From NCBI GenBank assembly GCA_002862135.1, contig PKCI01000189.1, positions 1 through 41,138 on the forward strand: DNA of 41,138 nt, in the 5' to 3' direction. The stretch's first letter is position 1, and every line of letters begins with the position of its first letter. Shown here piece after piece: positions 1 to 8,159 of this stretch. This DNA is from Verrucomicrobiota bacterium (GTDB taxonomy: Bacteria > Verrucomicrobiota > Verrucomicrobiia > Verrucomicrobiales > DEV007). Under the pieces are notes generated by a model that had not been told where the DNA came from, searched no databases, and worked only from the letters and a program-made list of their open reading frames with translations. A program made the translations under genes and the position numbers.

Positions 1-1
1 T

Positions 2-523
2 GGGGGAGAGGAGCCAAAAAGTTGCACCCTGATGGCCCCTTTTATCCTGTTTAGCCGAATCGTGCCCGAGTTACAGGAAGTGCCGAATTCCATAGCATCG
101 GGCTCATTCTGGTTCGAAGGTCAAATTCGTCTTTTGTTGTCACAAACCTGTTTTCGTCAGGGAGGATTGGTAGAACAGGCCGGCGGGCTCCAGCAATTCG
201 GAAAATCGTTGAAACGTATTAACTAGGTGAAGCGAATTTTGAAAGATCGCCCCGGAGATGCGCTCGACCTTTCCGTTCTTGCTCAAGAAGTAGGCTGTAG
301 TTGCAGCTACCTCAGCCGAACTTTCAGTCTCATAACTGGAATGACGGTCAGACAATATCTCCGTCGCGTCCGCATTCACCTGGCTGCATGCCTTTTTGAA
401 AACGGGGAGGAAAGTGTCAGTAAAGTCGCTTCACAGGCCGGCTATCATAGTCTCAGCCATTTTACGAAAGCCTTCCAGAAAGAGATGGGCTGCTTACCAT
501 CCCGATTCTTGACGTCATCTTGA
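2..523 (+). pseudogene. AraC-family transcriptional regulator, 5' partial, interrupted by in-frame TAG
   Basis: The frame is open from the left edge and reads through to a TGA at 521-523, except for one TAG at 224-226. The part after the stop is a complete AraC-type double helix-turn-helix DNA-binding domain: a first HTH around LSVLAQEVGCSCSYLSRTFS and a second around ESVSKVASQAGYHSLSHFTKAF. The part before it (from about codon 30 of the visible frame, FWFEGQIRLLL) resembles the linker that precedes this domain in verrucomicrobial AraC proteins, and the reading frame is unchanged across the stop. A GTG follows the TAG directly, so a 98-residue DNA-binding fragment (227-523) could be made by reinitiation. 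I think a nonsense-mutated gene is most likely. A truncated but functional DNA-binding protein is possible. The N-terminal sensing part lies outside the window. Confidence 0.7.
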
Positions 524-569
524 TATTCCTCTTCTTGACCTTTGGCCTCATCCTGCGAAGGGTGCTTTT

Positions 570-1103
570 GTGAAAAAGGAATCTCTCGACAAGCTCAGCG
601 TCGCCATTCGTGATGTACATGATTTCCCGAAGCCGGGAATTGTTTTCAAAGACATCACCCCGTTGCTCGCCGACGGCAAACTCTTGCGTCTAACAACCGA
701 GCTTTTTGCGGAAACGCTCAAAGGAGTCGAAGTGGATAAGGTGATCGGAATCGACGCGCGAGGTTTTATCTTCGGTGCGGCTCTTGCTGACCGGATCGGA
801 GCGGGTTTTATTCCGGTGAGAAAGAAGGGCAAGTTGCCCTGGAAAACCACCGGCGTGGCCTACTCGCTGGAATACGGAGAGGCCCATGTGGAAATCCACA
901 AGGATGCGATTCATTCCGGTGAGAGAGTTATTCTCGTCGATGACCTGCTCGCGACCGGAGGCACTGCCGGGGCAGCGATTAAGCTGGTTCAGGAACTCGG
1001 CGGCGAGATTGTTTGTGTTAGTTTCCTGATCGAACTGGAATTTCTCGAAGGGCGCAAGAATCTTGACTCCGATGTGCGGATCGAGGCGTTACTCACGTAT
1101 TGA
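570..1103 (+). CDS. apt: Adenine phosphoribosyltransferase
   Basis: Converts adenine and PRPP to AMP and pyrophosphate (cytosolic purine salvage). The 177-residue product has the usual length for bacterial Apt. It carries the type I phosphoribosyltransferase PRPP-binding motif at about residues 120-132 (VILVDDLLATGGT). It also has the typical N-terminal IRDVHDFPKPGIVFKDITPL stretch, and GIDARGFIFGAALA near residue 60, which contributes to adenine recognition in this family. The start is a GTG at 570, giving MKKESLDKL, and no in-frame ATG fits better. It lies 46 bases after the AraC remnant and is followed closely by the methyltransferase gene. The assignment is clear from motif order and length. 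Confidence 0.95.
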   Translation: MKKESLDKLSVAIRDVHDFPKPGIVFKDITPLLADGKLLRLTTELFAETLKGVEVDKVIGIDARGFIFGAALADRIGAGFIPVRKKGKLPWKTTGVAYSLEYGEAHVEIHKDAIHSGERVILVDDLLATGGTAGAAIKLVQELGGEIVCVSFLIELEFLEGRKNLDSDVRIEALLTY

Positions 1104-1135
1104 AAGGACTGTCCGTAAGCTTCGCCAACTGCTGC

Positions 1136-1867
1136 ATGAGTTACGAAAGCGATATCCTGCGCAACTGGTATCTGCTCTTTCACTACGGTTCGCCGGAGGA
1201 AATCCTGGAAGGCGTCGGGTTTGAAGCGGCCGGGTTGCCGAATGGTTGCCTTGAATTCCCCGTTGCGACGGTGGAGTTGGCAGGCCTTGAAGGTCCGATT
1301 GGACGAGCCCTCGACATTGGCTGCGCGGTTGGGCGTTCTTCTCTCGAAATGACCAAGGTTGCCGACGAAGTGATTGGGATCGATTTTTCCCAGTCGTTTG
1401 TTGATGTCGCCGACGAAGTGAGCAGGGGAGAGGTCGTGTCTTATCATCGTTACCGGGAAATGCATCTGTCCGACTCACTTCAAGTGCGACTGCCGGACGG
1501 GGTCCAGCCGGAACGCGCTTCTTTCGAGCAGGGGGATGCAATGAATCTCCGCGATGACCTCGGGCAGTTCGACCTGGTGCACGCAGCCAACCTCTTGTGC
1601 CGACTAACAGAACCACAAATATTTCTCGATCGGCTGCCTTCTCTGGTCAGTGATGGCGGAACCTTGGTGATGGCGACTCCGGCGACCTGGATGGAGGATT
1701 ACACTCCGGCAAAAAATCGACCACAGGGGTTAACTCTCGATTACTTGAAGGGGCATTTGTCGGGAACGTTTGAACTGAAGCAGGTGGTGGAAGTGCCTTT
1801 CCTGATTCGCGAGCATCAGCGTAAGCTACAACTGAGCACGTCGCAGGCCAGCATCTGGACCAAGTGA
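1136..1867 (+). CDS. Stand-alone 4-mercaptohistidine N1-methyltransferase (OvoA C-terminal-domain type)
   Basis: A SAM-dependent class I methyltransferase of about 243 residues. It starts with the YESD...YLLFHYG segment typical of the C-terminal domain of OvoA, which methylates 4-mercaptohistidine in the last step of ovothiol A synthesis. SAM motif I is ALDIGCAVGRSS, followed by an acidic strand end in VIGIDFS. Further family-like blocks are FDLVHAANLLCRL and the terminal FLIREHQRKLQ. I chose the ATG at 1136 because the family begins just before the YESD block. An in-frame TTG at 1100 would add 12 residues and overlap the apt stop. No sulfoxide synthase domain is fused to it or found elsewhere in the window, so its substrate must come from an enzyme encoded elsewhere. 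Family assignment is from memory of the family pattern. Confidence 0.8.
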   Translation: MSYESDILRNWYLLFHYGSPEEILEGVGFEAAGLPNGCLEFPVATVELAGLEGPIGRALDIGCAVGRSSLEMTKVADEVIGIDFSQSFVDVADEVSRGEVVSYHRYREMHLSDSLQVRLPDGVQPERASFEQGDAMNLRDDLGQFDLVHAANLLCRLTEPQIFLDRLPSLVSDGGTLVMATPATWMEDYTPAKNRPQGLTLDYLKGHLSGTFELKQVVEVPFLIREHQRKLQLSTSQASIWTK

Positions 1868-1935
1868 CACTGGAGATAAGGCGCAATCAGGGCGTCGACA
1901 GTCGAGGGACTTCCGATAGGATAAACCCCCGAATC

Positions 1936-2637
1936 ATGAAAACTCCTATTTCGTATCTCTCTGTCTTGGTTGCCGGGCTTTCTCTCCTGGTAGCTTCCAC
2001 TGCAAACGCCGGTGAATGGGTTGAACTCTTCGACGGCAAATCTCTTAAGGGTTGGAAGAAGTCAACACTTGGTTCAGCTGACTACTCGGTCGCCGATGGT
2101 GCCATTAAGGGCGAAACTGTTGAAGGCAGTCCCAACACCTTCCTGCTCAGTGAGAAAGAGTACGGCAATTTCGAACTCGAATTCGAAGTGAAGGTTCATG
2201 ACAAACTGAATTCCGGTTGCCAGATTCGCTCTCGCGAGAAGACTGAAGAGGATCTCAAGAACACCGGAAAGGGCGGCAAGCCGGCCAAGGACTTGAATCG
2301 TTTCCATGGCCCGCAGGTTGAGCTTGAGGCCTCTCCAGGCCAGTCAGCTTATATTTATGGCGAGGCCACCGGGCGCGGCTGGATCTCCCCGGAACCGGGT
2401 GACGGAGCAGCTCACGAATTCATGAAAAACGGTGAGTGGAACAAGATTCGCATCGTTGCCGACGGCGTCAGAATTCAGACTTTTGTGAACGGAAACGCGG
2501 TGGCGGATCTCTCAGATGAAGCGATTTACAAGACTCATCCGAAGGGCCACATCGGCCTTCAGGTTCACGGCATCAAAAAAGGCACGGGCCCTTACGACGT
2601 CTCCTGGAAAAACATCCGCATTAAGAAACTGAAGTAA
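1936..2637 (+). CDS. Secreted DUF1080 protein (3-keto-disaccharide hydrolase / concanavalin-like fold)
   Basis: A 233-residue exported protein. The first 25 residues form a signal peptide (basic MKTP start, hydrophobic core, cleavage near ANA|GEW). The mature part opens with the DUF1080 hallmark WVELFDGKSLKGWKK and continues with a jelly-roll pattern: FLLSEKEYGNFELEFEVK, then NSGCQIRS, then EWNKIRIVADGVRIQTFVNG, ending in HIGLQVHG and VSWKNIRIKKL. Some members of this family hydrolyse 3-keto-glycosides, and many copies occur in Verrucomicrobiota and Planctomycetota; the substrate here is unknown. The ATG at 1936 gives a proper signal peptide, whereas an upstream in-frame start at 1864 would bury it. 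Hairpins follow the gene. A role in periplasmic or extracellular sugar handling is inferred. Confidence 0.88.
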   Translation: MKTPISYLSVLVAGLSLLVASTANAGEWVELFDGKSLKGWKKSTLGSADYSVADGAIKGETVEGSPNTFLLSEKEYGNFELEFEVKVHDKLNSGCQIRSREKTEEDLKNTGKGGKPAKDLNRFHGPQVELEASPGQSAYIYGEATGRGWISPEPGDGAAHEFMKNGEWNKIRIVADGVRIQTFVNGNAVADLSDEAIYKTHPKGHIGLQVHGIKKGTGPYDVSWKNIRIKKLK

Positions 2638-2663
2638 CCCAATTAGTTACGGGTAAAAATAAA

Positions 2664-2697
2664 GGCGGAATTTTCCTTGCCGCCCTCTGCGGTTTTT
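2664..2697 (+). terminator. Possible Rho-independent terminator of the DUF1080 gene
   Basis: CCGC (2680-2683) pairs with GCGG (2689-2692) across a short loop and is followed by TTTTT (2693-2697). An alternative stem pairs GGCGG (2664-2668) with CCGCC (2680-2684), so two mutually exclusive foldings are possible. It lies 26 bases past the stop codon. The stems are short, so strength is uncertain. Confidence 0.5.
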
Positions 2698-2701
2698 CCT
2701 A

Positions 2702-2730
2702 AAAACGCCACAGTGAGAGCGGCGTTTTGA
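2702..2730. terminator. Symmetric hairpin, possible bidirectional terminator
   Basis: AAAACGCC (2702-2709) pairs perfectly with GGCGTTTT (2721-2728). The T run on each strand is part of the stem, as in bidirectional terminators. It sits directly behind the preceding hairpin. Confidence 0.5.
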
Positions 2731-2771
2731 TATCGTCTTTGGAATTCCGCTCGATCTTATAAGGAGGAGGG

Positions 2772-2808
2772 CCCCGGTGCCGTGAAAGCGGTACCGGGGT
2801 ATTTTTTT
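2772..2808 (+). terminator. Strong Rho-independent terminator upstream of smpB
   Basis: CCCCGGTGCCG (2772-2782) pairs with CGGTACCGGGG (2789-2799) over 11 pairs, one of them G-U, with the six-base loop TGAAAG. The T run TTTTTTT follows at 2802-2808. It is the third hairpin in about 145 bases. The 335-base gap 2638-2972 holds these hairpins and no convincing gene: the short open frame at 2782-2976 runs through this terminator and resembles nothing known to me. Confidence 0.8.
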
Positions 2809-2972
2809 GAATTCAAGGAGGGTGGAATTCATCGATCTATTGCCACGACTTCGGTTTTCGTGACGGTATTTGGGCCGATTTTCTTTTTCGGGCCGGGCCT
2901 TGCCTATGGGCCTGAATCAGCGACATTGACGGCCACCCCGTGTTCAGCGCCTCTGCCTGTCGGGGAAACAGC

Positions 2973-3422
2973 ATGAGTGATATTGCAACCAACCGGAAAG
3001 CCCGTCGGGATTACCATATTTCTGAGAAGTACGAGGCCGGTATCGAACTTAAAGGTACTGAGGTGAAGTCCATTCGCGCCGGAAAGATCAATATCGGAGA
3101 ATCTTTCGCCCGGGTCGATAAAGGTCAGGCCTGGCTCTACCAGTGCGATATTCGTCCCTACGAGCAGGCCAGCCACGAGTTTCACGTGCCCTTGCGAAAT
3201 CGGCGTTTGCTCCTTCATAAGAAAGAAATTCGTCGCATGGCGATGCTGACCGATCAGAAAGGGGCCACCCTGGTGCCACTTCGCCTCTACTGGAAGAACG
3301 GTCGCGTCAAAGTCGAGATCGGGATCGGTAAGGGTAAGGACCAGCGCGACAAACGCCAGGATCTCAAGCAGGCGGCACACAACCGCGAGGTGGAGCGGGA
3401 ACTGGCGCGCCTTCACAAGTGA
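2973..3422 (+). CDS. smpB: SsrA-binding protein SmpB
   Basis: SmpB binds tmRNA and delivers it to stalled ribosomes for trans-translation. The 149-residue product shows the family blocks in order: [37 protein letters not shown], and the [13 protein letters not shown] segment. The C-terminal basic tail follows [17 protein letters not shown]. The ATG at 2973 is used because it leads straight into the conserved [11 protein letters not shown] start, while the in-frame ATG at 2940 adds unrelated residues. It sits 103 bases upstream of aroC on the same strand. The tmRNA gene (ssrA) is not visible in the window. Confidence 0.96.
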   Translation: MSDIATNRKARRDYHISEKYEAGIELKGTEVKSIRAGKINIGESFARVDKGQAWLYQCDIRPYEQASHEFHVPLRNRRLLLHKKEIRRMAMLTDQKGATLVPLRLYWKNGRVKVEIGIGKGKDQRDKRQDLKQAAHNREVERELARLHK

Positions 3423-3525
3423 TGTGGGATATTTCGCAGAAATCGAACAGAATGCCCGGGAACGGAAGACGGTTGACTGTCCTCCTGGATCCCGTTCATT
3501 TCGGGAGAATTATGGTAAAAGCCTG

Positions 3526-4629
3526 ATGGGATCGAATTTTGGCCAACTTTTCAGAATATCCACTTGGGGGGAATCCCACGGTGGTGGCGTCGGCGTGGTG
3601 GTGGACGGTTGTCCTCCGCAAATTCCGCTGACGGAAGCAGACATCCAGGTCGATCTGGACCGGCGTCGTCCCGGACAGAGCGAAGTGACGACGCCCCGCA
3701 ATGAAGCCGACCAGGCGGAAATACTTTCCGGAACCTTTGAGGGACAGACGCTCGGCACACCCATCGGCATCCTGGTGAGGAACAAGGATCACCGTCCCGA
3801 GGCCTACTCCGAGATGAGCGAGAAATTTCGCCCTTCTCACGCCGACTACACCTACCAGGCCAAGTATGGCATTCGCAACTGGCAGGGTGGGGGGCGTTCC
3901 AGCGCTCGCGAAACTATTGGTCGCGTCGCCGCCGCGGCAATTGCCAAGAAGGTAATCAATCAATGCTTTGCTCCGGACCTGGAGATTCTCCCATTCGTGG
4001 AATCAATTGGAACTCTGAAAGCTGAAGTCGACACTTCCGCAGTGACGCGGGAAGTGATCGAGTCAAATATTGTGCGTAGCGGCGATCCGGATTCGGTCGA
4101 GCCGATGATTGATCTCATCAAGAAAGTTCGCGCTGACGGCAACTCGATCGGCGGTACGGTCGGCTGTGTGATCCGCAATGTTCCAGTCGGTCTGGGGATG
4201 CCGGTCTTTGATCGTCTCGAAGCTGATCTCGCCAAGGGCATGCTGAGCCTTCCGGCAACTAAGGGCTTTGAAGTGGGGTCTGGATTTGCGGGAACCAAGA
4301 TGACCGGTCGCGAACACAACGATGCCTTTCGTATGATGGACGGCAAGGTGCGCACGACCAGCAACCGTTCCGGTGGCGTCCAGGGTGGCATTTCCAACGG
4401 GGAAGACATTGTCTTTCGCGTGGCTTTTAAGCCGACAGCAACTATCATGACCGAGCAGGACACGATTTCGACCGGTTACCAAGAGACCGAGCTCAAGGGG
4501 CGTGGTCGACACGATGCCTGCGTTCTGCCGAGAGCCGTTCCCATGGTGGAATCGATGGCGGCTCTCGTTCTCGTGGACCACATGCTGCGGCAGCGGGCGC
4601 TGTGTGGTGACTCTGCAGCAGGGGGATGA
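3526..4629 (+). CDS. aroC: Chorismate synthase
   Basis: Converts 5-enolpyruvylshikimate-3-phosphate to chorismate using reduced FMN, the last step of the shikimate pathway. The 367-residue product starts [19 protein letters not shown], the conserved N-terminus with the first family signature ([17 protein letters not shown], residues 15-31). It continues with [34 protein letters not shown] and the third signature region [17 protein letters not shown]. The length is normal. The ATG at 3526 is chosen by homology, since an in-frame upstream start at 3424 adds 34 unrelated residues. The last codons overlap the start of the next gene by four bases (ATGA), so the two are probably translationally coupled. 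Confidence 0.96.
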   Translation: MGSNFGQLFRISTWGESHGGGVGVVVDGCPPQIPLTEADIQVDLDRRRPGQSEVTTPRNEADQAEILSGTFEGQTLGTPIGILVRNKDHRPEAYSEMSEKFRPSHADYTYQAKYGIRNWQGGGRSSARETIGRVAAAAIAKKVINQCFAPDLEILPFVESIGTLKAEVDTSAVTREVIESNIVRSGDPDSVEPMIDLIKKVRADGNSIGGTVGCVIRNVPVGLGMPVFDRLEADLAKGMLSLPATKGFEVGSGFAGTKMTGREHNDAFRMMDGKVRTTSNRSGGVQGGISNGEDIVFRVAFKPTATIMTEQDTISTGYQETELKGRGRHDACVLPRAVPMVESMAALVLVDHMLRQRALCGDSAAGG

Positions 4630-5501
4630 GCGCCTACCTGCCCATTCTTCTCGTTTCAGTTTTTGCGGTGATTTCATTTATCATCGCGATGAACCGGGGA
4701 GCCATCCCGATCCTGGCATCGGGAATCGGATTGCTGGCGGCGTTAGTCTTGAGCGTTTTTTTTCTGAATATCCTGATTGTCCTGAAGGGCAATTTCGAGG
4801 CCTTCCCGATGAGTTGGCCAAGGGTCCTGGCCCTGATAGCGGTGGGCCTAGTTATCGCAATGGTTTTTGTCCGCTTTGTTGCGAAGAGCCTGCTTCTTCG
4901 ATTTGTTGGAGACAATGGCTCCAGGTTGAATTGGTTTGAAGGGTTCACCGGTGGTTGCCTCTCCCTTTTTTCCGTGGCGGTCGGGACGGTGTTCCTGTTT
5001 AGCGGGTTTCGTATCGCCGGCACCGTCGAAGAACTGAATTACACAGCATCGCTGGCTCGCGAAGGTGTCGTCGAGATGGGTGGCAAAATTCCGGCGTATC
5101 CCCGTTCTGTCGCCTGGCGCGACCAGATTGAAGATATTCCGGGAGTGGCTAATGTGCTCGACCTGGTCGATCCGTTCGGCAATCGGGTTTATCGAAATTC
5201 CGCAGCTATGGTGATGGTGGCTTCGGCTCCGAGCCTCAGAGCCTACTTCATCCGTGACCAGAATATCGTCGAGCTCGCGTATGCGGGTAAGTTCTGGGAT
5301 GTCTCGCAGGATCCCTCGGTCGCTGACACCCAGAGTGCGCAAGATCGACTGGGCCTGGTTTTCCATCGCCTCGTTCGACAGGCTGCCTCGAGGGACGGTG
5401 TCGCTGAGCCTCTGAGAAAGTTGCAATTGCGCGGATATCTGGAAGGATTTGTCGATTCTTTGGTCCCAGCTCCAGCCTTCGGCGAAGACACTAACTCGTA
5501 A
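4626..5501 (+). CDS. CvpA-like multi-pass membrane protein
   Basis: The 291-residue product has four likely membrane segments in the first 135 residues, at roughly 3-22, 27-52, 67-86 and 110-131. A mostly soluble C-terminal half follows. The helix layout and the [20 protein letters not shown] turn before helix 4 resemble the CvpA family, members of which are linked to colicin V production and envelope maintenance, but sequence identity to that family is only suggestive. The gene overlaps aroC by four bases and is followed three bases later by gatB, so it sits in an aroC-cvpA-like-gatB run. The function is unknown. The C-terminal region (about residues 150-291) resembles nothing I recognise. 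Confidence 0.6.
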   Translation: MSAYLPILLVSVFAVISFIIAMNRGAIPILASGIGLLAALVLSVFFLNILIVLKGNFEAFPMSWPRVLALIAVGLVIAMVFVRFVAKSLLLRFVGDNGSRLNWFEGFTGGCLSLFSVAVGTVFLFSGFRIAGTVEELNYTASLAREGVVEMGGKIPAYPRSVAWRDQIEDIPGVANVLDLVDPFGNRVYRNSAAMVMVASAPSLRAYFIRDQNIVELAYAGKFWDVSQDPSVADTQSAQDRLGLVFHRLVRQAASRDGVAEPLRKLQLRGYLEGFVDSLVPAPAFGEDTNS

Positions 5502-5504
5502 CTC

Positions 5505-6968
5505 ATGGGAAACCCAAACTACACAGTGACGATTGGACTTGAAGTCCACGTGCAACTCAAGACGGAGAGCAAGATGTTCTGTTCCTGTCCTGTGAAGTTC
5601 GGAGAGCCGCCTAATACCCTGACCTGTCCAACCTGTCTTGGTCTGCCCGGGGCTCTGCCTTTTCTGAACGGGGGAGCGATTGAGCGCACTATTCTGACAG
5701 GGCAATTGCTCGGCTGCACCACGCCCGAAGTCGTGAAGTGGGACCGGAAGAACTATTTTTATCCGGACATGCCGAAGAACTACCAGATTTCCCAGTTCGA
5801 CCTGCCGCTTTGTCTCGGTGGTGGCGTGCCACTCTATGAGTTGGCTTACCCGAAGGATCATCAGAAGCATATCGAGAATCCGGGCAAAGTGGTCGAGTTG
5901 ACCCGCATTCACTTGGAGGAAGACGTGGCCAAGTCGACCCACCACGCGACTTACACCACGATCGATTTCAACCGTGCCGGAACGCCGCTGATGGAGATCG
6001 TCTCAGAACCTGATATCGATTCCGCTGAGGAAGCGGTAGCCTACCTCAACTCACTTCGACAGATCCTTGTTTACAGCGGGGTTTCCGACGCTGACATGGA
6101 GAAGGGCCAGATGCGTTGCGATGTGAACGTCTCCGTTCGTCCCAACGATCAGACCGAGCTTGGCACCAAGATTGAGCTGAAGAACCTCAACTCGGTCTCC
6201 GCGGTGCGCCGTTCATTGCACTACGAGATTGATCGCCAGATCGAAGAACTCGAAGCCGGCAACACAATCGTCCAGGCCACCTGGCGCTGGAATGATGAAG
6301 TCGGCCAGACTGAGATCATGCGCACCAAGGAGGATGCGCACGACTATCGCTACTTTCCCGATCCCGACCTGCTGCCGGTGCAGACCACTGAGATCCTCGT
6401 CCGGGTGCAGCAGGATCTTCCCGAGTTGCCTCACCAGAAAGTGGAGCGCTTCGAGAGTGACTACAAGATCACTCATTACGATGCCTCCGTACTCGCTTCT
6501 GAGCAGGTGCTGGCTGACTTTTACGAAGAGGCGGCCAAAGGGGCATCCTCTCCCAAGAAGGTCGCTAACTGGGTGATCAACAACCTGCTCGCCGAATTGA
6601 ACGAGCGCGAGATCACGATTGAAGAGTGCCCGGTCGCGGCCGCAAAGATCGGAGCTCTCGTCGGCCTGATCGAAGCCGGTCAGATTTCCAACAGCCAGGC
6701 CAAGGAAGTTTTCGCCGATCTCTTTGAGAATCCTGACAAAGATCCAGCAGCCATCGCCAAGGAGAGAGGATTCGAACCTGCCGATTCCGGTGAGGTCGAA
6801 GGTTTCATCGATGAAGCCATCGCTGCCAACCCCGGCCCTGCCGGTGAAGTGGCCGAGGGCAATGATAAGGCCGCCAACTTCCTCACCGGCCAGGTCATGA
6901 AGCTGTCACGCGGCAAGGCTAATCCGAAGCAGGTGACTGAGATGATCCTTGCGAAGCTGCGAGGCTGA
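5505..6968 (+). CDS. gatB: Aspartyl/glutamyl-tRNA(Asn/Gln) amidotransferase subunit B
   Basis: GatB is the kinase/tRNA-binding subunit of the GatCAB complex, which converts Glu-tRNA(Gln) or Asp-tRNA(Asn) to the amidated form. The 487-residue product begins with the family pattern TIGLEVHVQLKTESKMFCSC and PNTLTCPTCLGLPGALPFLN. Next come DRKNYFYPDMPKNYQISQFD, HLEEDVAKSTH, DFNRAGTPLMEIVSEPD, and DMEKGQMRCDVNVSVRP with IELKNLNSV. The C-terminal helical tail (from about residue 330) includes the YqeY-like domain that contacts tRNA. The cysteines of the N-terminal zinc-binding site (CSC and CPTC) are present. gatA and gatC are not in the window, so the complex is encoded at more than one locus. Confidence 0.97.
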   Translation: MGNPNYTVTIGLEVHVQLKTESKMFCSCPVKFGEPPNTLTCPTCLGLPGALPFLNGGAIERTILTGQLLGCTTPEVVKWDRKNYFYPDMPKNYQISQFDLPLCLGGGVPLYELAYPKDHQKHIENPGKVVELTRIHLEEDVAKSTHHATYTTIDFNRAGTPLMEIVSEPDIDSAEEAVAYLNSLRQILVYSGVSDADMEKGQMRCDVNVSVRPNDQTELGTKIELKNLNSVSAVRRSLHYEIDRQIEELEAGNTIVQATWRWNDEVGQTEIMRTKEDAHDYRYFPDPDLLPVQTTEILVRVQQDLPELPHQKVERFESDYKITHYDASVLASEQVLADFYEEAAKGASSPKKVANWVINNLLAELNEREITIEECPVAAAKIGALVGLIEAGQISNSQAKEVFADLFENPDKDPAAIAKERGFEPADSGEVEGFIDEAIAANPGPAGEVAEGNDKAANFLTGQVMKLSRGKANPKQVTEMILAKLRG

Positions 6969-7181
6969 TTAGAGAAGTGACGAATCATCCCGCCCCTTCA
7001 GCTTGATCAGCTTCTTTTTGATCACTTCCAACTCAATCGTGAGTTGGTAGGAAGCTTTCATCACGTCGCCCGCGATTTCTTCGTCGCCGAGGTGCCGTGC
7101 AGTCGGGGTGACTTTCATCATTTCGAGGGAAATGACTTTGCAGGCGTCTTCGATTTTCTGGATGGCTTCGTCCTGAGTCAT
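6969..7181 (-). CDS. Small hypothetical protein, 70 residues
   Basis: I do not recognise this family. The product is a charged, mostly helical 70-residue protein starting MTQDEAIQKIEDACKVISLE and ending in a lysine-rich LEVIKKKLIKLKGRDDSSLL stretch. It has no signal peptide, no membrane segment and no cysteine pair. Its stop lies next to the stop of gatB, and it is 17 bases downstream of the thioesterase gene on the same strand, so the two may be co-transcribed. Normal codon usage and the tight packing between two genes suggest that it is real. Confidence 0.55.
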   Translation of the reverse strand: MTQDEAIQKIEDACKVISLEMMKVTPTARHLGDEEIAGDVMKASYQLTIELEVIKKKLIKLKGRDDSSLL

Positions 7182-7198
7182 GTTGTGTGGAGAAGGTG

Positions 7199-7612
7199 TT
7201 AGATGGAATATTTCTCGACTATGTCTGAAGGGATCGTCTGAGGGCGCCCGGTTTCGATTGAAACCATGGCATAATCGAACCAGCCCCTGGCGGCGAGTTT
7301 TTCATCCGACTGCTTGTGAATTTCGAACCAAACCTTCACGCCACGGGAACGGAGTTCCTCGATCTGGGTTCGGACGACAGCGACATCGCCAAGGTGGAGG
7401 GAGCGCTTGTGCTCGATGTAGGCCGACCTAGCAAACCAGCTGAAGCCGCGCTCGAGGAAAGCTTCCATCGACATATTGTAGCACCTTTCCATCTGCTCAT
7501 AGCGGGCGGCGATCACGTAGTCGTAGTAGCGTGAGTTGTGGACATGCAGGTTCATGTCGATGTCGTCGGGTCGCACCGGAATCAGGGTTTCAAACTGGCT
7601 GTATTCTGACAT
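7199..7612 (-). CDS. Acyl-CoA thioesterase, hotdog fold (YbgC/4HBT type)
   Basis: A 137-residue protein with the 4-hydroxybenzoyl-CoA thioesterase fold. The N-terminal strand and active-site turn VRPDDIDMNLHVHNSRYYDY correspond to the family pattern in which an Asp just before the central helix is catalytic. The middle region EHKRSLHLGDVAVVRTQIEE and the late strand LAARGWFDYAMVSIE match the hotdog sheet order. These enzymes hydrolyse acyl-CoA or acyl-ACP thioesters in the cytosol; the substrate cannot be told here. The ATG at 7612 is chosen because the conserved part begins soon after it, while the in-frame ATG at 7657 adds 15 residues without family similarity. Confidence 0.82.
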   Translation of the reverse strand: MSEYSQFETLIPVRPDDIDMNLHVHNSRYYDYVIAARYEQMERCYNMSMEAFLERGFSWFARSAYIEHKRSLHLGDVAVVRTQIEELRSRGVKVWFEIHKQSDEKLAARGWFDYAMVSIETGRPQTIPSDIVEKYSI

Positions 7613-7638
7613 GGCTTGGGATAAGAGGGGATTATCCG

Positions 7639-8144
7639 GCTTCCGTGGAAACAACAAAGAATCGAATCGTAATCAACTCGACGTGTAAGATTTTTTCGAG
7701 CGCGAAGGTTTCCAAGTTGGCGCCATCAGACACCACAGCTGAGGCGGAAATTCAGATTTCGGGACGGGAAGACGGTAGCCTGAATCATGACGACGCTAGG
7801 ACCGTGGCAGTCGAAGAGTCCATCGACAGTGTCATGGACCGGATTCAAACGATCACCCTCGATCAGTTCTGCGAAGACGAGGGCATCGAGAAGGTTGGTT
7901 TCATCAAATGCGATGTGGAAGGGTGCGTGATCACCGTCTTTTCAGGTGGAGAGGAGTTGCTCCGTTTCTGCCATCCGACGATCTTGCTCTAGGTGAATGA
8001 GCCGCTAAACGAAGGAGATCACGGCTCAGCGTGCGCGAGGTGGTGGAATCGTTCGGCAACTTTGTCCGCGTCTATGAGGTCTACGAAATTCACCCGTGGA
8101 GATCGGGGGAATGTCAGGTGAATTACCTGCCTTTCCGCCGGTAA
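7639..8144 (+). pseudogene. Decayed FkbM-family methyltransferase (5'-truncated, in-frame TAG, frameshift)
   Basis: The plus-strand frame from about 7639 encodes the second half of an FkbM-type SAM methyltransferase: a SGREDGSLNHDD segment, TLDQFCEDEGIEKVGFIKCDVEG, then EELLRFCHPTILL. A TAG at 7990-7992 stands where the family usually has Glu (PTILLEVNE), and VNEPLNEGDHG follows in the same frame. Family-like sequence then resumes in another frame from about 8028 (SVREVVESFGNFVRVYEVYE) and ends at TAA 8142-8144. The N-terminal half with the glycine-rich SAM motif is missing, because the upstream sequence is occupied by the antisense thioesterase gene. Truncation, nonsense codon and frameshift together argue for a dead gene. 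It fills the otherwise geneless stretch between the two minus-strand genes. Confidence 0.8.
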
Positions 8145-8159
8145 GAACGGGAAAGAGGC

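Noticed and set aside
224-226. Genome-wide recoding of TAG as a sense codon
   Set aside because: TAG ends the cupin, ssb, response regulator and SLC13-type genes at the expected family lengths, so TAG is an ordinary stop here.
2782-2976. 64-codon plus-strand frame before smpB
   Set aside because: It begins inside a strong terminator hairpin and has no family resemblance. Initiation there would be poor.
4848-5945. 365-codon open frame on the minus strand
   Set aside because: It runs antisense to the CvpA-like gene and the 5' part of gatB, whose coding potential is clear. The translation is Arg/His/Gln-rich with no family pattern, as expected for a shadow frame.
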